Assembly: GCF_002192415.1 (NCBI RefSeq)
Contig: NZ_CP021780.1
Location: 3,844,001 to 3,908,000, forward strand
DNA from: Paenibacillus donghaensis
GTDB lineage: Bacteria; Bacillota; Bacilli; Paenibacillales; Paenibacillaceae
Direction: 5' to 3'
DNA: 64,000 bases
In this document: one piece after another, positions 54,469 through 63,662 of the stretch
Layout: each line of letters starts with the position of its first letter
How positions within the stretch are numbered: position 1 is the stretch's first letter
Position numbers and translations under genes: made by a program
Notes under the pieces: generated by a model
Told to the model about the DNA's origin: nothing
Databases searched by the model: none
Seen by the model: only the letters and a program-made list of their open reading frames with translations

Positions 54469-56118
54469 ATGAACTTAAACACTGTCAAGCTACAAATGAA
54501 AAGACGTTTTAGCGTGTGGCGGATCGTGAGCTTGGCGGGGGCAGCAGTCATTTTGCTGCCTATTTTTTTCGTATTCCTTTCGATTTTTGATGCGCCGAAC
54601 CAAAACTGGGTACAAATCAGAAAGTATCTGATCAAGGATTATTTCAGCCAAACGATTCAACTGACACTGACTGTTGCCGTGCTGACGGCAATACTTGGGG
54701 TGACGCTAGCCTGGTTGGTAGCCGTGTTTGATTTTCCGGGTAAACGATTCTTCAGATGGGCACTTGTGCTGCCTTTGGCGGTTCCTCCTTATATAGCGGC
54801 CTTTACGTACAGCACAATGTTCAGCTACACCGGTGTGGTTCAGACCACCCTGCGGAATCAATTGGGGATCGTACCCAATCAGGAACTGATCACGTTCTCC
54901 TTCATGCGGGGTGCGGTCATTGTGTTCACCTTGTTTCTGTTTCCCTATGTCTATCTGATCACTAAATCTTTCCTGGAAAGACAGAGCGCTTCCTATATTG
55001 AAAATGCCCGGCTGCTTGGGAGAAACGGTTGGTCCATCTTTATCCGGATCGCGATTCCGCTGTCCCGTCCGGCCATTGTAGGCGGCGTCAGCCTGGTCAT
55101 ATTCGAGGTGCTGAGCGATTACGGGGTTACGAGTTACTTTGGAATCCAGACGGTGTCTACGGCGATTTTTCAGACCTGGTTCGGAATGTATGATGTCGAT
55201 TCGGCCATGCGCCTTGCTGCCTGGCTGATGGTTATTGTGATAGGCCTGTTCTTTGTGGAAATGCTGCTTCGCAAACGGCGGGCCTACAGCTCAACGACGA
55301 GCACAACCAAGCCGTTGACGCCAAGACGCCTTACAGGAATGCAAGGAATGACTGCAGCCGGTTTCTGTATGCTGGTCTTTTGTGCATCATTCCTCTTTCC
55401 TCTTCTGCAGCTGATTGTATGGGCCGTCTGGACCTTCGATGCCGTGTGGAACGCAGACTTTATCTACCTCTTCTACCAGACCTTATCCGTAGCTGCGGTT
55501 TCCACCCTCATCATCATGGTGTTCGCACTCATTGTCGCGGCGGCGAACCGTTCGCGTTCTGCTGCTTCATTGTTTCTCTCCAGAGCTGTAACAGCCGGAT
55601 ACTCCATGCCCGGAGCCATTATCGCCATCGGTGTGTTGGTCGTGTTCCTTCAGATGGATAAAGGCTGGGCTGTCATTCATCACCGGTTTGCTTTAAACGG
55701 AACCCCACTGGTGCTCAGCTTGACCCTGGCCATGCTGGTGATGGGTTATGTGATCCGCTTTATGGCTACTGGTTACAATGCCGTGGAAGTAGGCTTTGAG
55801 AAAACAGGGCGGAAGTTCACGGAAGCATCGAGGATGCTGGGCCATGGCCTGACGCGAACATTTTTCAGCGTTGATTTGCCGTTAATCAAGGGGGCTGTAA
55901 TGAGCGGCTGCATCTTAACCTTTGTGGAAATCTGCAAGGAACTGCCGCTTGCTTTAATATTAAGACCTTTCAATTTCGAGACTCTGGCTACAAAAGCTTA
56001 CCGATATGCTAACGACGAACAGATTTTCAAAGCATCCATCCCATCGCTGCTGATTATCTGCATCAGCTTCATCTCGGTTTATATTATGCATCACTTGGAC
56101 AGGAAGTGGGACAAATGA
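54469..56118 (+). CDS. Ferric iron ABC transporter permease, fused two-domain type
   Basis: This 549-residue membrane protein of the FbpB/FutB type carries two permease halves with about twelve helices in all. Each half has an EAA-type loop: YIENARLLGRNGWSIFIRIAIPLSRP in the first, and KFTEASRMLGHGLTRTFFSVDLPLI in the second. One chain thus forms the whole channel. Its stop overlaps the ATPase start by 13 bases. The start codon lies 3 bases past the binding-protein stop, although the ribosome site is weak, which suggests coupling. Confidence 0.92.
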   Translation: MNLNTVKLQMKRRFSVWRIVSLAGAAVILLPIFFVFLSIFDAPNQNWVQIRKYLIKDYFSQTIQLTLTVAVLTAILGVTLAWLVAVFDFPGKRFFRWALVLPLAVPPYIAAFTYSTMFSYTGVVQTTLRNQLGIVPNQELITFSFMRGAVIVFTLFLFPYVYLITKSFLERQSASYIENARLLGRNGWSIFIRIAIPLSRPAIVGGVSLVIFEVLSDYGVTSYFGIQTVSTAIFQTWFGMYDVDSAMRLAAWLMVIVIGLFFVEMLLRKRRAYSSTTSTTKPLTPRRLTGMQGMTAAGFCMLVFCASFLFPLLQLIVWAVWTFDAVWNADFIYLFYQTLSVAAVSTLIIMVFALIVAAANRSRSAASLFLSRAVTAGYSMPGAIIAIGVLVVFLQMDKGWAVIHHRFALNGTPLVLSLTLAMLVMGYVIRFMATGYNAVEVGFEKTGRKFTEASRMLGHGLTRTFFSVDLPLIKGAVMSGCILTFVEICKELPLALILRPFNFETLATKAYRYANDEQIFKASIPSLLIICISFISVYIMHHLDRKWDK

Positions 56119-56756
56119 GTCTAGTAGAAATCAGCAATCTTTCGTTTTCTTACGGACGGGGAAACGCCCCGGTTATTGATCAGTTCTCCTGCTCCATTGA
56201 AAAAGGGGAAACGGTCGGCATCGTCGGGGCCAGTGGTAACGGAAAAAGCACGCTGTTGAGGCTGATCGCGGGCCTGGAAATTCCAGCAGGAGGAGAAATC
56301 CGGATTAACGGACTGCCTGTAGTCAATGAAAGCACCTTTGTCCAGCCGGAGCGCCGCGGAGTAGGTATGGTGTTCCAGGATTACGCGCTGTTTCCTCATA
56401 TGTGTGTCCGTAAAAATATTGAGTTTGCCCTTCACCAGCTTCCGCGAAAAGAGCGAGCCAAACATCTGGAGGAAATGCTGGAGCTTGTGCATCTCACCGA
56501 TTATAAAGAACGCTATCCCCATGAGCTCAGCGGCGGCCAGCAGCAGAGGGTGGCCCTTGCCCGGGCACTGGCGCAGAAGCCGGCAATTCTACTGATGGAC
56601 GAACCATTCAGCAACCTTGATGCGGGGCTGAAAGACTCGATCCGTTCCGAGCTGCTGACGATACTAAAGAAAGCGGAAATGACCTGCTTGTTCGTTACGC
56701 ATGACTGGGAGGATGTCGAAGCAATCAGTGACCGGTCCATACATTTACAATCTTAA
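56106..56756 (+). CDS. Ferric iron ABC transporter, ATP-binding protein
   Basis: This 216-residue ATPase has Walker A GASGNGKST, signature LSGGQQQRVALARAL, Walker B AILLMDEPFSNLD and the switch histidine in LFVTHDWEDVE. Its length is shorter than many FbpC proteins because the C-terminal regulatory domain is absent. It is the third gene of the iron operon, overlapping the permease gene by 13 bases. No obvious terminator follows. Confidence 0.93.
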   Translation: MGQMSLVEISNLSFSYGRGNAPVIDQFSCSIEKGETVGIVGASGNGKSTLLRLIAGLEIPAGGEIRINGLPVVNESTFVQPERRGVGMVFQDYALFPHMCVRKNIEFALHQLPRKERAKHLEEMLELVHLTDYKERYPHELSGGQQQRVALARALAQKPAILLMDEPFSNLDAGLKDSIRSELLTILKKAEMTCLFVTHDWEDVEAISDRSIHLQS

Positions 56757-56778
56757 ACACATTGAATATGTCTCCCTC

Positions 56779-56808
56779 TTTCACCTTGTTGCACCTTTTT
56801 AGTATAAT
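56779..56808 (+). promoter_or_regulatory. Promoter of the OmpR-type two-component pair
   Basis: TTTCAC (56779-56784), an 18-base spacer and TATAAT (56803-56808) lie 33 bases before the response regulator start. The -35 is weak, so the pair may be activated rather than constitutive. Confidence 0.5.
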
Positions 56809-56841
56809 GGTTAGGATGGACAACAGGAAAAGAGGAAACGA

Positions 56842-57516
56842 ATGCCTACTATATTGGTTGCTGACGACGATGCGAACATTCGCGAACTTGTTTGTTTGTT
56901 TCTACGCAATGACGGATTTCAAACAGCCGAAGCGGCCGACGGCAAGGAAGCATTGAGCGTCTACGCCTCGACGCGTGTCGATCTTGTCGTACTCGATATT
57001 ATGATGCCGATTATGGATGGTTGGACGTTATGCAAGGAGCTGCGAAGAGCCAATCCTGATCTTCCTTTACTTATGCTGACTGCAAGAGGCGAAACATGGG
57101 AGAAAGTGAAGGGTTTCGAGCTTGGGACAGATGATTATTTGACGAAACCATTTGATCCGTTGGAGTTGACAGCTCGTGTGAAAGCACTACTGAAGCGATA
57201 CCGGGTTGGCTCCACGCAGACGATCCAGTTCGGCAACATCATCCTGGATCGGCAGACCTATAAGGTGATGAAAGGGTCGGAGTCGCTCACGTTGCCGCTC
57301 AAAGAGTTCGAATTGCTGTATAAGCTCGCTGGAACACCCGGACAAGTCTATACGCGCGAGCAGTTGATCGATCAAATTTGGGGGATTGATTACGCTGGAG
57401 ATGATCGAACGATAGACGTACATATTAAACGCCTGCGCGAACGGTTCGCGGCTACACCCGATTTTCGTATCGAGACGGTGCGTGGGCTTGGCTACCGGCT
57501 TGAGGTGTACGAATGA
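56842..57516 (+). CDS. OmpR/PhoB-family response regulator
   Basis: This 224-residue protein has a receiver domain (TILVADDDANIRELV, Asp52 in LVVLDIMMPIMDG, Lys in YLTKPFDP) and a winged-helix DNA-binding domain (about 125-222; LKEFELLYKLAGTPGQVYTREQLIDQIWG, then TIDVHIKRLRERF and VRGLGYRLE). AAAGAGGAAACG precedes its ATG. It overlaps the histidine kinase gene by 4 bases. The operon is flanked on the right by an alpha/beta hydrolase gene, a possible target. Confidence 0.93.
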   Translation: MPTILVADDDANIRELVCLFLRNDGFQTAEAADGKEALSVYASTRVDLVVLDIMMPIMDGWTLCKELRRANPDLPLLMLTARGETWEKVKGFELGTDDYLTKPFDPLELTARVKALLKRYRVGSTQTIQFGNIILDRQTYKVMKGSESLTLPLKEFELLYKLAGTPGQVYTREQLIDQIWGIDYAGDDRTIDVHIKRLRERFAATPDFRIETVRGLGYRLEVYE

Positions 57517-58880
57517 TCAGATCCTTATATATACGTGTTGTGCTGACATATCTGGTGTCCGTGATCGGGGGCACACTCATTGCTTTATTGGTGGCCACTT
57601 GGGGATATGAAGATAAATTGAACGAAAACTTGCAAATCACCTTACTTGACTTCGGCCAGGACATCGTCCGGATCTACGAGACATTACCGTTACGTGAAGC
57701 GGACTCGTTCATCAGTGAAATGAAGCAGCTCAATTCCTATTACATTCGAATTTACGAACAAACGGGTCAGTTTCAACCTTACGGAGAGCCTAGGGAACAC
57801 CCTGCTTCCACTATAACGAAGGAACAAGTAAAGCAAGTCCTGGATGGACAAATTTTTCAAGTCAGGACGAATGGTCTTAATCCTATCCTCTTAGGGCTGC
57901 CGATGAAGACGGAAATGGGGATGAAAGCGATGTTTGTAGAACAGAGCACCCCCTCTTCCGCATCTTTTCTGGTCAAGTGGATTTATACTTTCTTGGCCTA
58001 TTCGTTGATAGCAGGATGCTTATTGATTCTGGTTGCCGCCATGTTCCTGATCAGACCGATTAAACAGCTGACACAAGCGACCCGACGTATTGCAGCCGGA
58101 GATTTCAACGTCAAGCTGAATATTAAACAAAAGGGTGAGCTGGGTACGTTGGCCCGCAGTTTCGAACAGATGATGTATGATCTACAGCAGCTTGAGCAGA
58201 TGCGCAGGGAATTCGTAACCAATGTGTCGCATGAAGTCCAGTCGCCGCTCACCTCGATATCCGGTTATGCTATAGCGCTCAAACAAGTAGACATCGCAGA
58301 GAACGAACGAAACCGTTATCTCGATATTATCATCGCTGAAGCGGCTCGGATGTCCAAGATGAGCGATAGCCTGCTCAAGCTAAGTTTGCTTGAATCTCAG
58401 TCACAGCAGCTACGGCTGGTCAAGTTCGGCCTTGATGAACAGATCAGACGGGTCATCGTGGCAATCCAGCCACAATGGTCAGCTCGCAACATCCGTTTCG
58501 AGCTCAATTTGAAAGCAGTTAGCCTAACGGCTGACCATGACCTGTTAAATCAGGTATGGACCAATATACTCGGCAATAGCATCAAATTCTCCAAGGATGG
58601 AGGCGTTATTGATGTCAGCATCACACAAGACATCAGAAACGTGACCGTCCGTATATCCGACACTGGCATTGGGATTTCCCTAGAGGATCAGAAGCGTATA
58701 TTCGAACGGTTCTTTAAGGCTGATCGTTCCCACAGTCGTAAATTTGAAGGCAGCGGTATGGGACTTGCCATTGTTAAACAGATCGTATTGCTTCATCAAG
58801 GTGAAATCCGAGTGGAAAGCGAACCGGGTCGAGGAACGAGCGTTATTGTCACCTTGCCCACCACAACGCCAACAGATTAG
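57513..58880 (+). CDS. Sensor histidine kinase
   Basis: This 455-residue membrane kinase has helices at about 9-29 and 156-180 enclosing an outside sensor of about 125 residues, then HAMP (RPIKQLTQATRRIAAGDFNV). The dimerisation helix carries His240 in NVSHEVQSPLTSISGYA; this SHE-x-QSPLT form is shared with YclK-like kinases. The ATP domain has NILGNSIKFSKDGG, ISDTGIGISLEDQ and GSGMGLAIVKQI. It overlaps the regulator gene by 4 bases. The signal is unknown. Confidence 0.92.
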   Translation: MIRSLYIRVVLTYLVSVIGGTLIALLVATWGYEDKLNENLQITLLDFGQDIVRIYETLPLREADSFISEMKQLNSYYIRIYEQTGQFQPYGEPREHPASTITKEQVKQVLDGQIFQVRTNGLNPILLGLPMKTEMGMKAMFVEQSTPSSASFLVKWIYTFLAYSLIAGCLLILVAAMFLIRPIKQLTQATRRIAAGDFNVKLNIKQKGELGTLARSFEQMMYDLQQLEQMRREFVTNVSHEVQSPLTSISGYAIALKQVDIAENERNRYLDIIIAEAARMSKMSDSLLKLSLLESQSQQLRLVKFGLDEQIRRVIVAIQPQWSARNIRFELNLKAVSLTADHDLLNQVWTNILGNSIKFSKDGGVIDVSITQDIRNVTVRISDTGIGISLEDQKRIFERFFKADRSHSRKFEGSGMGLAIVKQIVLLHQGEIRVESEPGRGTSVIVTLPTTTPTD

Positions 58881-59062
58881 TTAGATTCATTCCTCATGCT
58901 ACGATTCATGTGCAAGCTATCTCGCCTAATGACTCCGTAGCATTTTTTTGCTTGTTCATACTCCGTTCATATTGTCGTCACAGGGAGTACATCTTTGTCG
59001 TGTAAGCTTTGCTGTAACGGCCCGCCTAAGGTAGCCCAATAAAGAGATGGAGACAGGAGAAG

Positions 59063-60040
59063 ATGAATGTGGAACTACAAGAAGAAGTAATGAAAAAGAG
59101 AATGGGTAAACCGCTTCGCATTATACTGAAATCCATAGGAGCTATAGCTGCACTAATGGTACTTTTTCTAGCCATTGTTTTTATCGTTAATATGATCAGC
59201 AACAAATCAGAGCAAGGTAAAATTCAATCCTATGGTCAGTTAGTCCCTGTAGATGGGAAAAATATGAATGTGATGATTCAAGGAAAAGGCGAAGAAACCG
59301 TCGTGCTCTTACCTGGTTATGGCACAGCGGCACCAGCTCTTGATTTCAAGCTGCTAGTGGACGAGCTATCGCCATTTTACAAAGTTGTCGTGGTTGAGCC
59401 TTTCGGTTATGGATTAAGTGATGAAACCGACAAGGAGCGAAGCACGGAGAATATTGTAAGTGAAGTTCATGAAGCTCTGCAGCAGCTTAATATTGATCGT
59501 TACACGCTCATGGGTCATTCCATTGCGGGCATTTATGGACTGGATTATGTGAACAAATATCCTAACGAAGTGAGTGCATTTGTCGGAATCGATAGCAGTG
59601 TTCCAACACAACCGGGTATGGATGTTAAATTCCCATTAAAAACGTTTGATTTCCTCAAAAAATCAGGTCTCTTAAGAATGATCAAGAAAGTAAGCGGAGA
59701 CCCCTATGCTTCCTTATCATTTGATGATCAAACCAAAGAACAAATGAGAATGATATCGAATAAAAACGGGAATAATGCCACTACCTTAAATGAAATGAAA
59801 CATATTTCTTCTAATTTTAAAGGGGCTCAACATTTAACATTCCCTCAAAATCTTCCTGTTATTTTCTTTATACAAGCGAATAACACAGGCGTTAAAGGAT
59901 GGATACCCCTGCATGAAGAGCAGGTCAAAGATTCTGTACACGGAAAAGTGGTAACCATGGATGGAGAACATTATTTACACCATACTCTATCAAAAGAAAT
60001 CGCTCAGGGCTTCAGGGGATTTATGGAAGAAATCAAATAA
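59063..60040 (+). CDS. Membrane-anchored alpha/beta hydrolase
   Basis: This 325-residue protein has an N-terminal membrane helix (about 18-42, IILKSIGAIAALMVLFLAIVFIVNM) and an outside hydrolase domain. The oxyanion stretch is VVLLPGYGT, the nucleophile elbow LMGHSIAGIYG (serine), the acid FVGIDSS or a later Asp, and the histidine GEHYLHH. It starts just after AGGAGAAG. It lies 180 bases after the two-component pair and may be its target. It is paralogous to the converging gene at 60111-61082 (compare FGYGLSDETDKER with FGYGYSDTTDKKR). The substrate is unknown. Confidence 0.82.
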   Translation: MNVELQEEVMKKRMGKPLRIILKSIGAIAALMVLFLAIVFIVNMISNKSEQGKIQSYGQLVPVDGKNMNVMIQGKGEETVVLLPGYGTAAPALDFKLLVDELSPFYKVVVVEPFGYGLSDETDKERSTENIVSEVHEALQQLNIDRYTLMGHSIAGIYGLDYVNKYPNEVSAFVGIDSSVPTQPGMDVKFPLKTFDFLKKSGLLRMIKKVSGDPYASLSFDDQTKEQMRMISNKNGNNATTLNEMKHISSNFKGAQHLTFPQNLPVIFFIQANNTGVKGWIPLHEEQVKDSVHGKVVTMDGEHYLHHTLSKEIAQGFRGFMEEIK

Positions 60041-60063
60041 ACTCAAAATAAAACGGAAAATAA

Positions 60064-60092
60064 GCCCGTGTGACTAATCACACGGGCCTTTT
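60064..60092. terminator. Terminator between the two alpha/beta hydrolase genes
   Basis: GCCCGTGTGA and TCACACGGGC form a perfect 10-bp stem with a 4-base loop, followed by five T on the plus strand and preceded by A-rich sequence, so it can serve both converging genes. Confidence 0.88.
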
Positions 60093-60110
60093 TGTCAGTT
60101 CACTCATAAC

Positions 60111-61082
60111 CTAACGCTTCGCCGCAGCCAAAATCTCATCTGCCACCAGATCAGGGTGAAATTGATGAATATAATGCTCGCTGTCCTTAATCATCACCTG
60201 CTTGCCTTGTACGGACCAGGATGGAAATTTTGCTTGGGATTGAGTCCAGTCCTCTTCACTCTTTCCGAAGTAATCGGAGGTCAGCACGGTGAATGGGAAA
60301 GTGAAAGTCTGTTTATGATCCAATACAATCTTCGCATTAGCTTGGTGTTGAGCCAGTTCGTCATCGATATTAGCATTAGAGAGCTTAAGCAATGTGGCCT
60401 TAATGTCCATCGCCTTCAGCTCATCTGGAACAAACTTTAAGCCGTTGCGAGTTGCACGTGAGTTCTCTAGAATACTATCAGAGGTGAGTAGCATCCGCAG
60501 CACTCCAGTATGTATCAGCAGCTGTTTGCCAAACCCTCCACTGGCTGGAACATCCACCCCATCATAATAAAATTCCGGGCTTCCGCTATCCAGCATCACC
60601 ATGGCTTGTACCTCATCAGGGTATTTCTGTGCGAACCGGATCGTTTCCAAAGAACCCAGTGAATGTGATACTAACACGTAAGGCGGCTTTTGGCCAGATT
60701 CCTGCAGCAATTGATGTATTTCACTGGATATGGTGTCGACATCACGCTTCTTGTCTGTCGTATCGCTATACCCATAGCCGAATCGGTCGTACACGGCGAA
60801 TTTAACATGTGGAGCAAGCTTGTCATACAGCGGATAGAAATCAATATACGGATTGGCCGTGCCCCACCCGGAAGCGAGCACAACCGTCACATCACCTTGA
60901 CCGCCGGTATATAGGTGCATGTTTTTCCCATTCACATTGTACAGCTTGCCGCTGGGAGTATACGATTTCAGATCCTTACGGGTATTCACCTGTTCAACTA
61001 CCAAGCTTGAAACCAGTAGAAGTACAATCGCCAGACCCCCGAATAGAAGGGTCCTTTTTAATCTTTTACGCCATTTTTTCAT
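60111..61082 (-). CDS. Membrane-anchored alpha/beta hydrolase, paralogue
   Basis: This 323-residue protein has an N-terminal helix (TLLFGGLAIVLLLVSSLVVEQV) and a hydrolase domain with VVLASGWGTANPYID, nucleophile elbow LVSHSLGSLET (serine), MVMLDSGSPEFYYDG and the histidine in DSEHYIHQF. The start is set at ATG AAA AAA because AAGGAG lies 8 bases upstream; the GTG three codons earlier is too close to that site. It converges with its paralogue at 59063-60040 across a shared terminator and probably arose by an inverted duplication. Confidence 0.82.
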   Translation of the reverse strand: MKKWRKRLKRTLLFGGLAIVLLLVSSLVVEQVNTRKDLKSYTPSGKLYNVNGKNMHLYTGGQGDVTVVLASGWGTANPYIDFYPLYDKLAPHVKFAVYDRFGYGYSDTTDKKRDVDTISSEIHQLLQESGQKPPYVLVSHSLGSLETIRFAQKYPDEVQAMVMLDSGSPEFYYDGVDVPASGGFGKQLLIHTGVLRMLLTSDSILENSRATRNGLKFVPDELKAMDIKATLLKLSNANIDDELAQHQANAKIVLDHKQTFTFPFTVLTSDYFGKSEEDWTQSQAKFPSWSVQGKQVMIKDSEHYIHQFHPDLVADEILAAAKR

Positions 61083-61161
61083 TCCACTCACTCCTTCTAT
61101 GCCTCATATTGTACATAATCAATCTTAACTAAGCGACAACAGTATCTTAATTCCAGCTTAA

Positions 61162-61748
61162 TTCATTGTCGTATTGTTAAGCCACTATGATACCCTGGAC
61201 TGGGGAGCGTGGGAGAGCAAAGTGAAACATTGTGTGCCTGCCGACAAACAGCAGCATCTGTTAACCTATTTCACAAGGGCTGACCTCAACGAGATGGAGA
61301 CGGCAATGAAGCAAAGCATGGTTACTACTCAGGCCCCCGCGAGACTCCAAGCCCTTGAACTAGGTAACCTGCTTCTAGCGGACCGTATAGCCCCTATTTC
61401 CTCCTATCTGCGATCTTTTGACGTCTTACGGACCGTATAGCCCCTAAGTCGTCAAAACAGGCTCTAAAGCGAGGGTTTTCTGTGATATAGAGGCTCATGG
61501 GTCCGTTAATCCTGCAAAACGGCCTATGTACAGCAAATAGAGGCTCCTGAGTCCGCAACCGTCTGAAATCGAAGCGAGGGTTACGAGCGAAGAGGGCTAG
61601 GGAACCTAAGTAGTAACAAAGCATGCTTCTATTCCAGCAGGATACAGCAGAGATTTGTGCCACACAAGGCATCGAATACCCCGCAGTTATTGCGGAGCAG
61701 ATCATCTCATATTTCAACCGGAGATTGGATGGCGAGGAATGGGTGTAG
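61162..61748 (+). pseudogene. C-terminal remnant of an unidentified helical protein, split by an inverted-repeat element
   Basis: The frame open from 61162 has no good start and encodes LLSHYDTLDWGAWESKVKHC and on to ETAMKQSM at 61320, where the element at 61321-61617 begins. Removing the element and one copy of the 8-bp duplication joins exactly in frame to LLFQQDTAEICATQGIEYPAVIAEQ and a TAG at 61746-61748, giving about 90 residues. The spacing and pattern weakly recall the C-terminal helices of aminoglycoside 6-adenylyltransferase-like proteins. The 5' part of the gene is missing, so it was already broken or was truncated separately. Confidence 0.65.
61321..61617. mobile_element. Copy C of the GTTACTACTTAGG element, intact, with 8-bp target duplication
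   Basis: This 297-base element begins GTTACTACTCAGG (61321-61333) and ends CCTAAGTAGTAAC (61605-61617). AAAGCATG flanks it perfectly on both sides (61313-61320 and 61618-61625). Inside, GGACCGTATAGCCCCTA occurs twice near the left end (about 61380 and 61430), and related GAGGCTC(A/C)TG(G/A)GTCCG sequences occur twice in inverted orientation near the right end, so the whole can fold back on itself. It encodes no protein. Length, ends and target duplication fit a miniature inverted-repeat transposable element moved by a transposase encoded elsewhere. Confidence 0.85.
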
Positions 61749-61828
61749 TGGTTAACTTATTTGCAGCTGCGCAAATCTAAAACTATCGTATCCTTAATAT
61801 TCATTGGGTTCGCCACCTTCCAGCTGTT

Positions 61829-63265
61829 TCAAATCAACGCTCTGCCTTCAACCAGATAATGATCCGCAGTAAACGAAACATTAATCGAATACTCTAACCT
61901 TATCGATTCTTCCTCCAAGTTGATGATATAGACTTCTTCGTAAGGAGTTTCTATGTACTTCAACATGATCTTTAGAGTCTGTGGACCCATCCAACTTGCA
62001 TTAGTGAATACGGGCTGGAGATGCAGCTCCAAATCTTTTTTGAAAAAAGTGTTATACCTTGTCACCCTTTCCACCTGTGCTGTTATAGATCTAAGGGTTC
62101 CTGCTTGCTGAATCTCCAGAAGGATTTCCGGATCTATGGTTAACTGTACTCGCTCTATCTCTATGTTATTTGGCTCCATGTGGTAAGATTTCTCAAACCT
62201 ATCATAGAAAGGTCTAGCCGTTGATTTCATCTCTACAAACGGGCTGCTCAGGGTAGACAGCTTGGACTCAAGTTCATGGTAATCTGTTAAATCGAAATCA
62301 CTACATTCTTTTGACACGGAGTAGAATATCGTTTCATAGAAATGATCCAGCAACACTTGTAACCTCTTCATACTTGCGAAGCTTGCGGTTGCAGCAATAA
62401 CGAGGTTCTGGCGGGGCGCTACCAGGCACAGTTGCCCAAATGCCCCATTCCCCATATAACACCCTTCCCGGCAACGGAAGATCTGATAGCCATACCCCTG
62501 GGCGAAGTCAATCCGGCCTTCATCCCTGCTGTTATCGCTTTGTTTGGAGATCGCCTGCTGAATAAATGTCGCAGACACGATTCGTTTCCCATTGTACATT
62601 CCTTGCTGAAGCAGCATTTGGCCGAATTTGGCTACCGAGCTTGTGGATATATTGAGGCCCATTCCCCCGGCTGTAATGCCCAACGGACATTTTTCCCAGA
62701 CAGGTCTTTCTATGTCAAGCGGTTCGAATAACCTCGGCATTAAATAATCAACCAAATTCTGACCTGTAACCTTCTCTATAATGGCCGAGAGCATATATGT
62801 CGCGTGAGTGTTATACAGATAATAGGTTCCTGGCTCATGCGCTACCTCTAAGGATAAGAAGGCCCGAACCCAATCCTGCTGGCTGACAATATCAGGGTAA
62901 GTGTTCATATGATGGCCTGTATTCATTGACAATAAGTGATGGACAGTCATCTTGGATAGATGCTCGGAAACGACCTCAGGTAATTGCTCTGGGAACAAAG
63001 AAACCACCGGATCACTCAGTTCCAGCACCCCCTCATCGATGGCAATACCTGTTGCGATAGCTGTAAACGTCTTACTTAAAGAGTATAATGCTTGTATCCC
63101 GTCTTTCTCAAAAGGTTCTCTATAGAACTCAACCACCCTTTGGTTGTTCCGCATTAGAATGAAGCTGTTAAGTTCCACGCTCGATTTCTCCAATCCCTGA
63201 AAAAACTCGAGTAATGCCCGGGAAGGAATCCCCTTATGCTCAGGATAACCACAGTCGTAATTCAC
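61829..63265 (-). CDS. Serine hydrolase of the beta-lactamase / class C family
   Basis: This 478-residue protein has the S-x-x-K catalytic motif at residues 62-65 (YSLSKTFTAIATGIA), then YYLYNTHATYML as the Tyr-x-Asn element, and GNGAFGQLCLV near the third motif position. It has no signal peptide, so it is probably cytoplasmic and acts on an ester or peptide rather than on beta-lactams. The C-terminal 130 residues form a separate beta-rich lipocalin-like part. It stands alone. Confidence 0.8.
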   Translation of the reverse strand: MNYDCGYPEHKGIPSRALLEFFQGLEKSSVELNSFILMRNNQRVVEFYREPFEKDGIQALYSLSKTFTAIATGIAIDEGVLELSDPVVSLFPEQLPEVVSEHLSKMTVHHLLSMNTGHHMNTYPDIVSQQDWVRAFLSLEVAHEPGTYYLYNTHATYMLSAIIEKVTGQNLVDYLMPRLFEPLDIERPVWEKCPLGITAGGMGLNISTSSVAKFGQMLLQQGMYNGKRIVSATFIQQAISKQSDNSRDEGRIDFAQGYGYQIFRCREGCYMGNGAFGQLCLVAPRQNLVIAATASFASMKRLQVLLDHFYETIFYSVSKECSDFDLTDYHELESKLSTLSSPFVEMKSTARPFYDRFEKSYHMEPNNIEIERVQLTIDPEILLEIQQAGTLRSITAQVERVTRYNTFFKKDLELHLQPVFTNASWMGPQTLKIMLKYIETPYEEVYIINLEEESIRLEYSINVSFTADHYLVEGRALI

Positions 63266-63282
63266 TTGTTCAACTCACATCC

Positions 63283-63510
63283 TCACACATCATACTTACT
63301 GATATTTCCGTTATCCAGCTGCTGCAGGCTATTCTCATAGAACGCCGAGAAGTGTTCATTCCATAGACCTTCCTCCGTCAAGCTAATCCGTTGTTCTTCC
63401 ATATATTTTTCTTTGGTACCATTTCTTGGCCTCCAACCTGATTGTAAATATCAGCGATGTTGTGCTGAGCTCCATTCACCAAGCGTATGGAAATATTAAC
63501 CTGATGTCAA
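63283..63510 (-). pseudogene. Frameshifted gene remnant, family unknown
   Basis: Two overlapping minus-strand frames read as one protein if a base is restored in the A-rich run near 63405: IRLVNGAQHNIADIYNQVGGQEM, then KEKYMEEQRISLTEEGLWNEHFSAFYENSLQQLDNGNISKYDV, ending in TGA at 63283-63285. No start codon with a ribosome site was found. I do not recognise the family. It may be the tail of a decayed gene. Confidence 0.4.
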
Positions 63511-63572
63511 CTTTATCCTGGCATATCATACATGCCGTGGCCGTCCATCATCCGCAGCACAAATGTGCACCA

Positions 63573-63615
63573 AAAAAGGCAGTCTAGGACTTTATAGGTC
63601 CCAGGGCTGCCTTCT
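63573..63615 (-). terminator. Terminator of the SRPBCC gene
   Basis: AAGGCAG...GGAC pairs with GGTCC...CTGCCTT around TTTATA, and the minus strand then has six T. It lies about 50 bases past the stop of the gene at the window edge. Confidence 0.7.
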
Positions 63616-63662
63616 ACATTTCGTTATGTGGGAACCGTCAGCGGAAGATGACGCTGCAGCGG

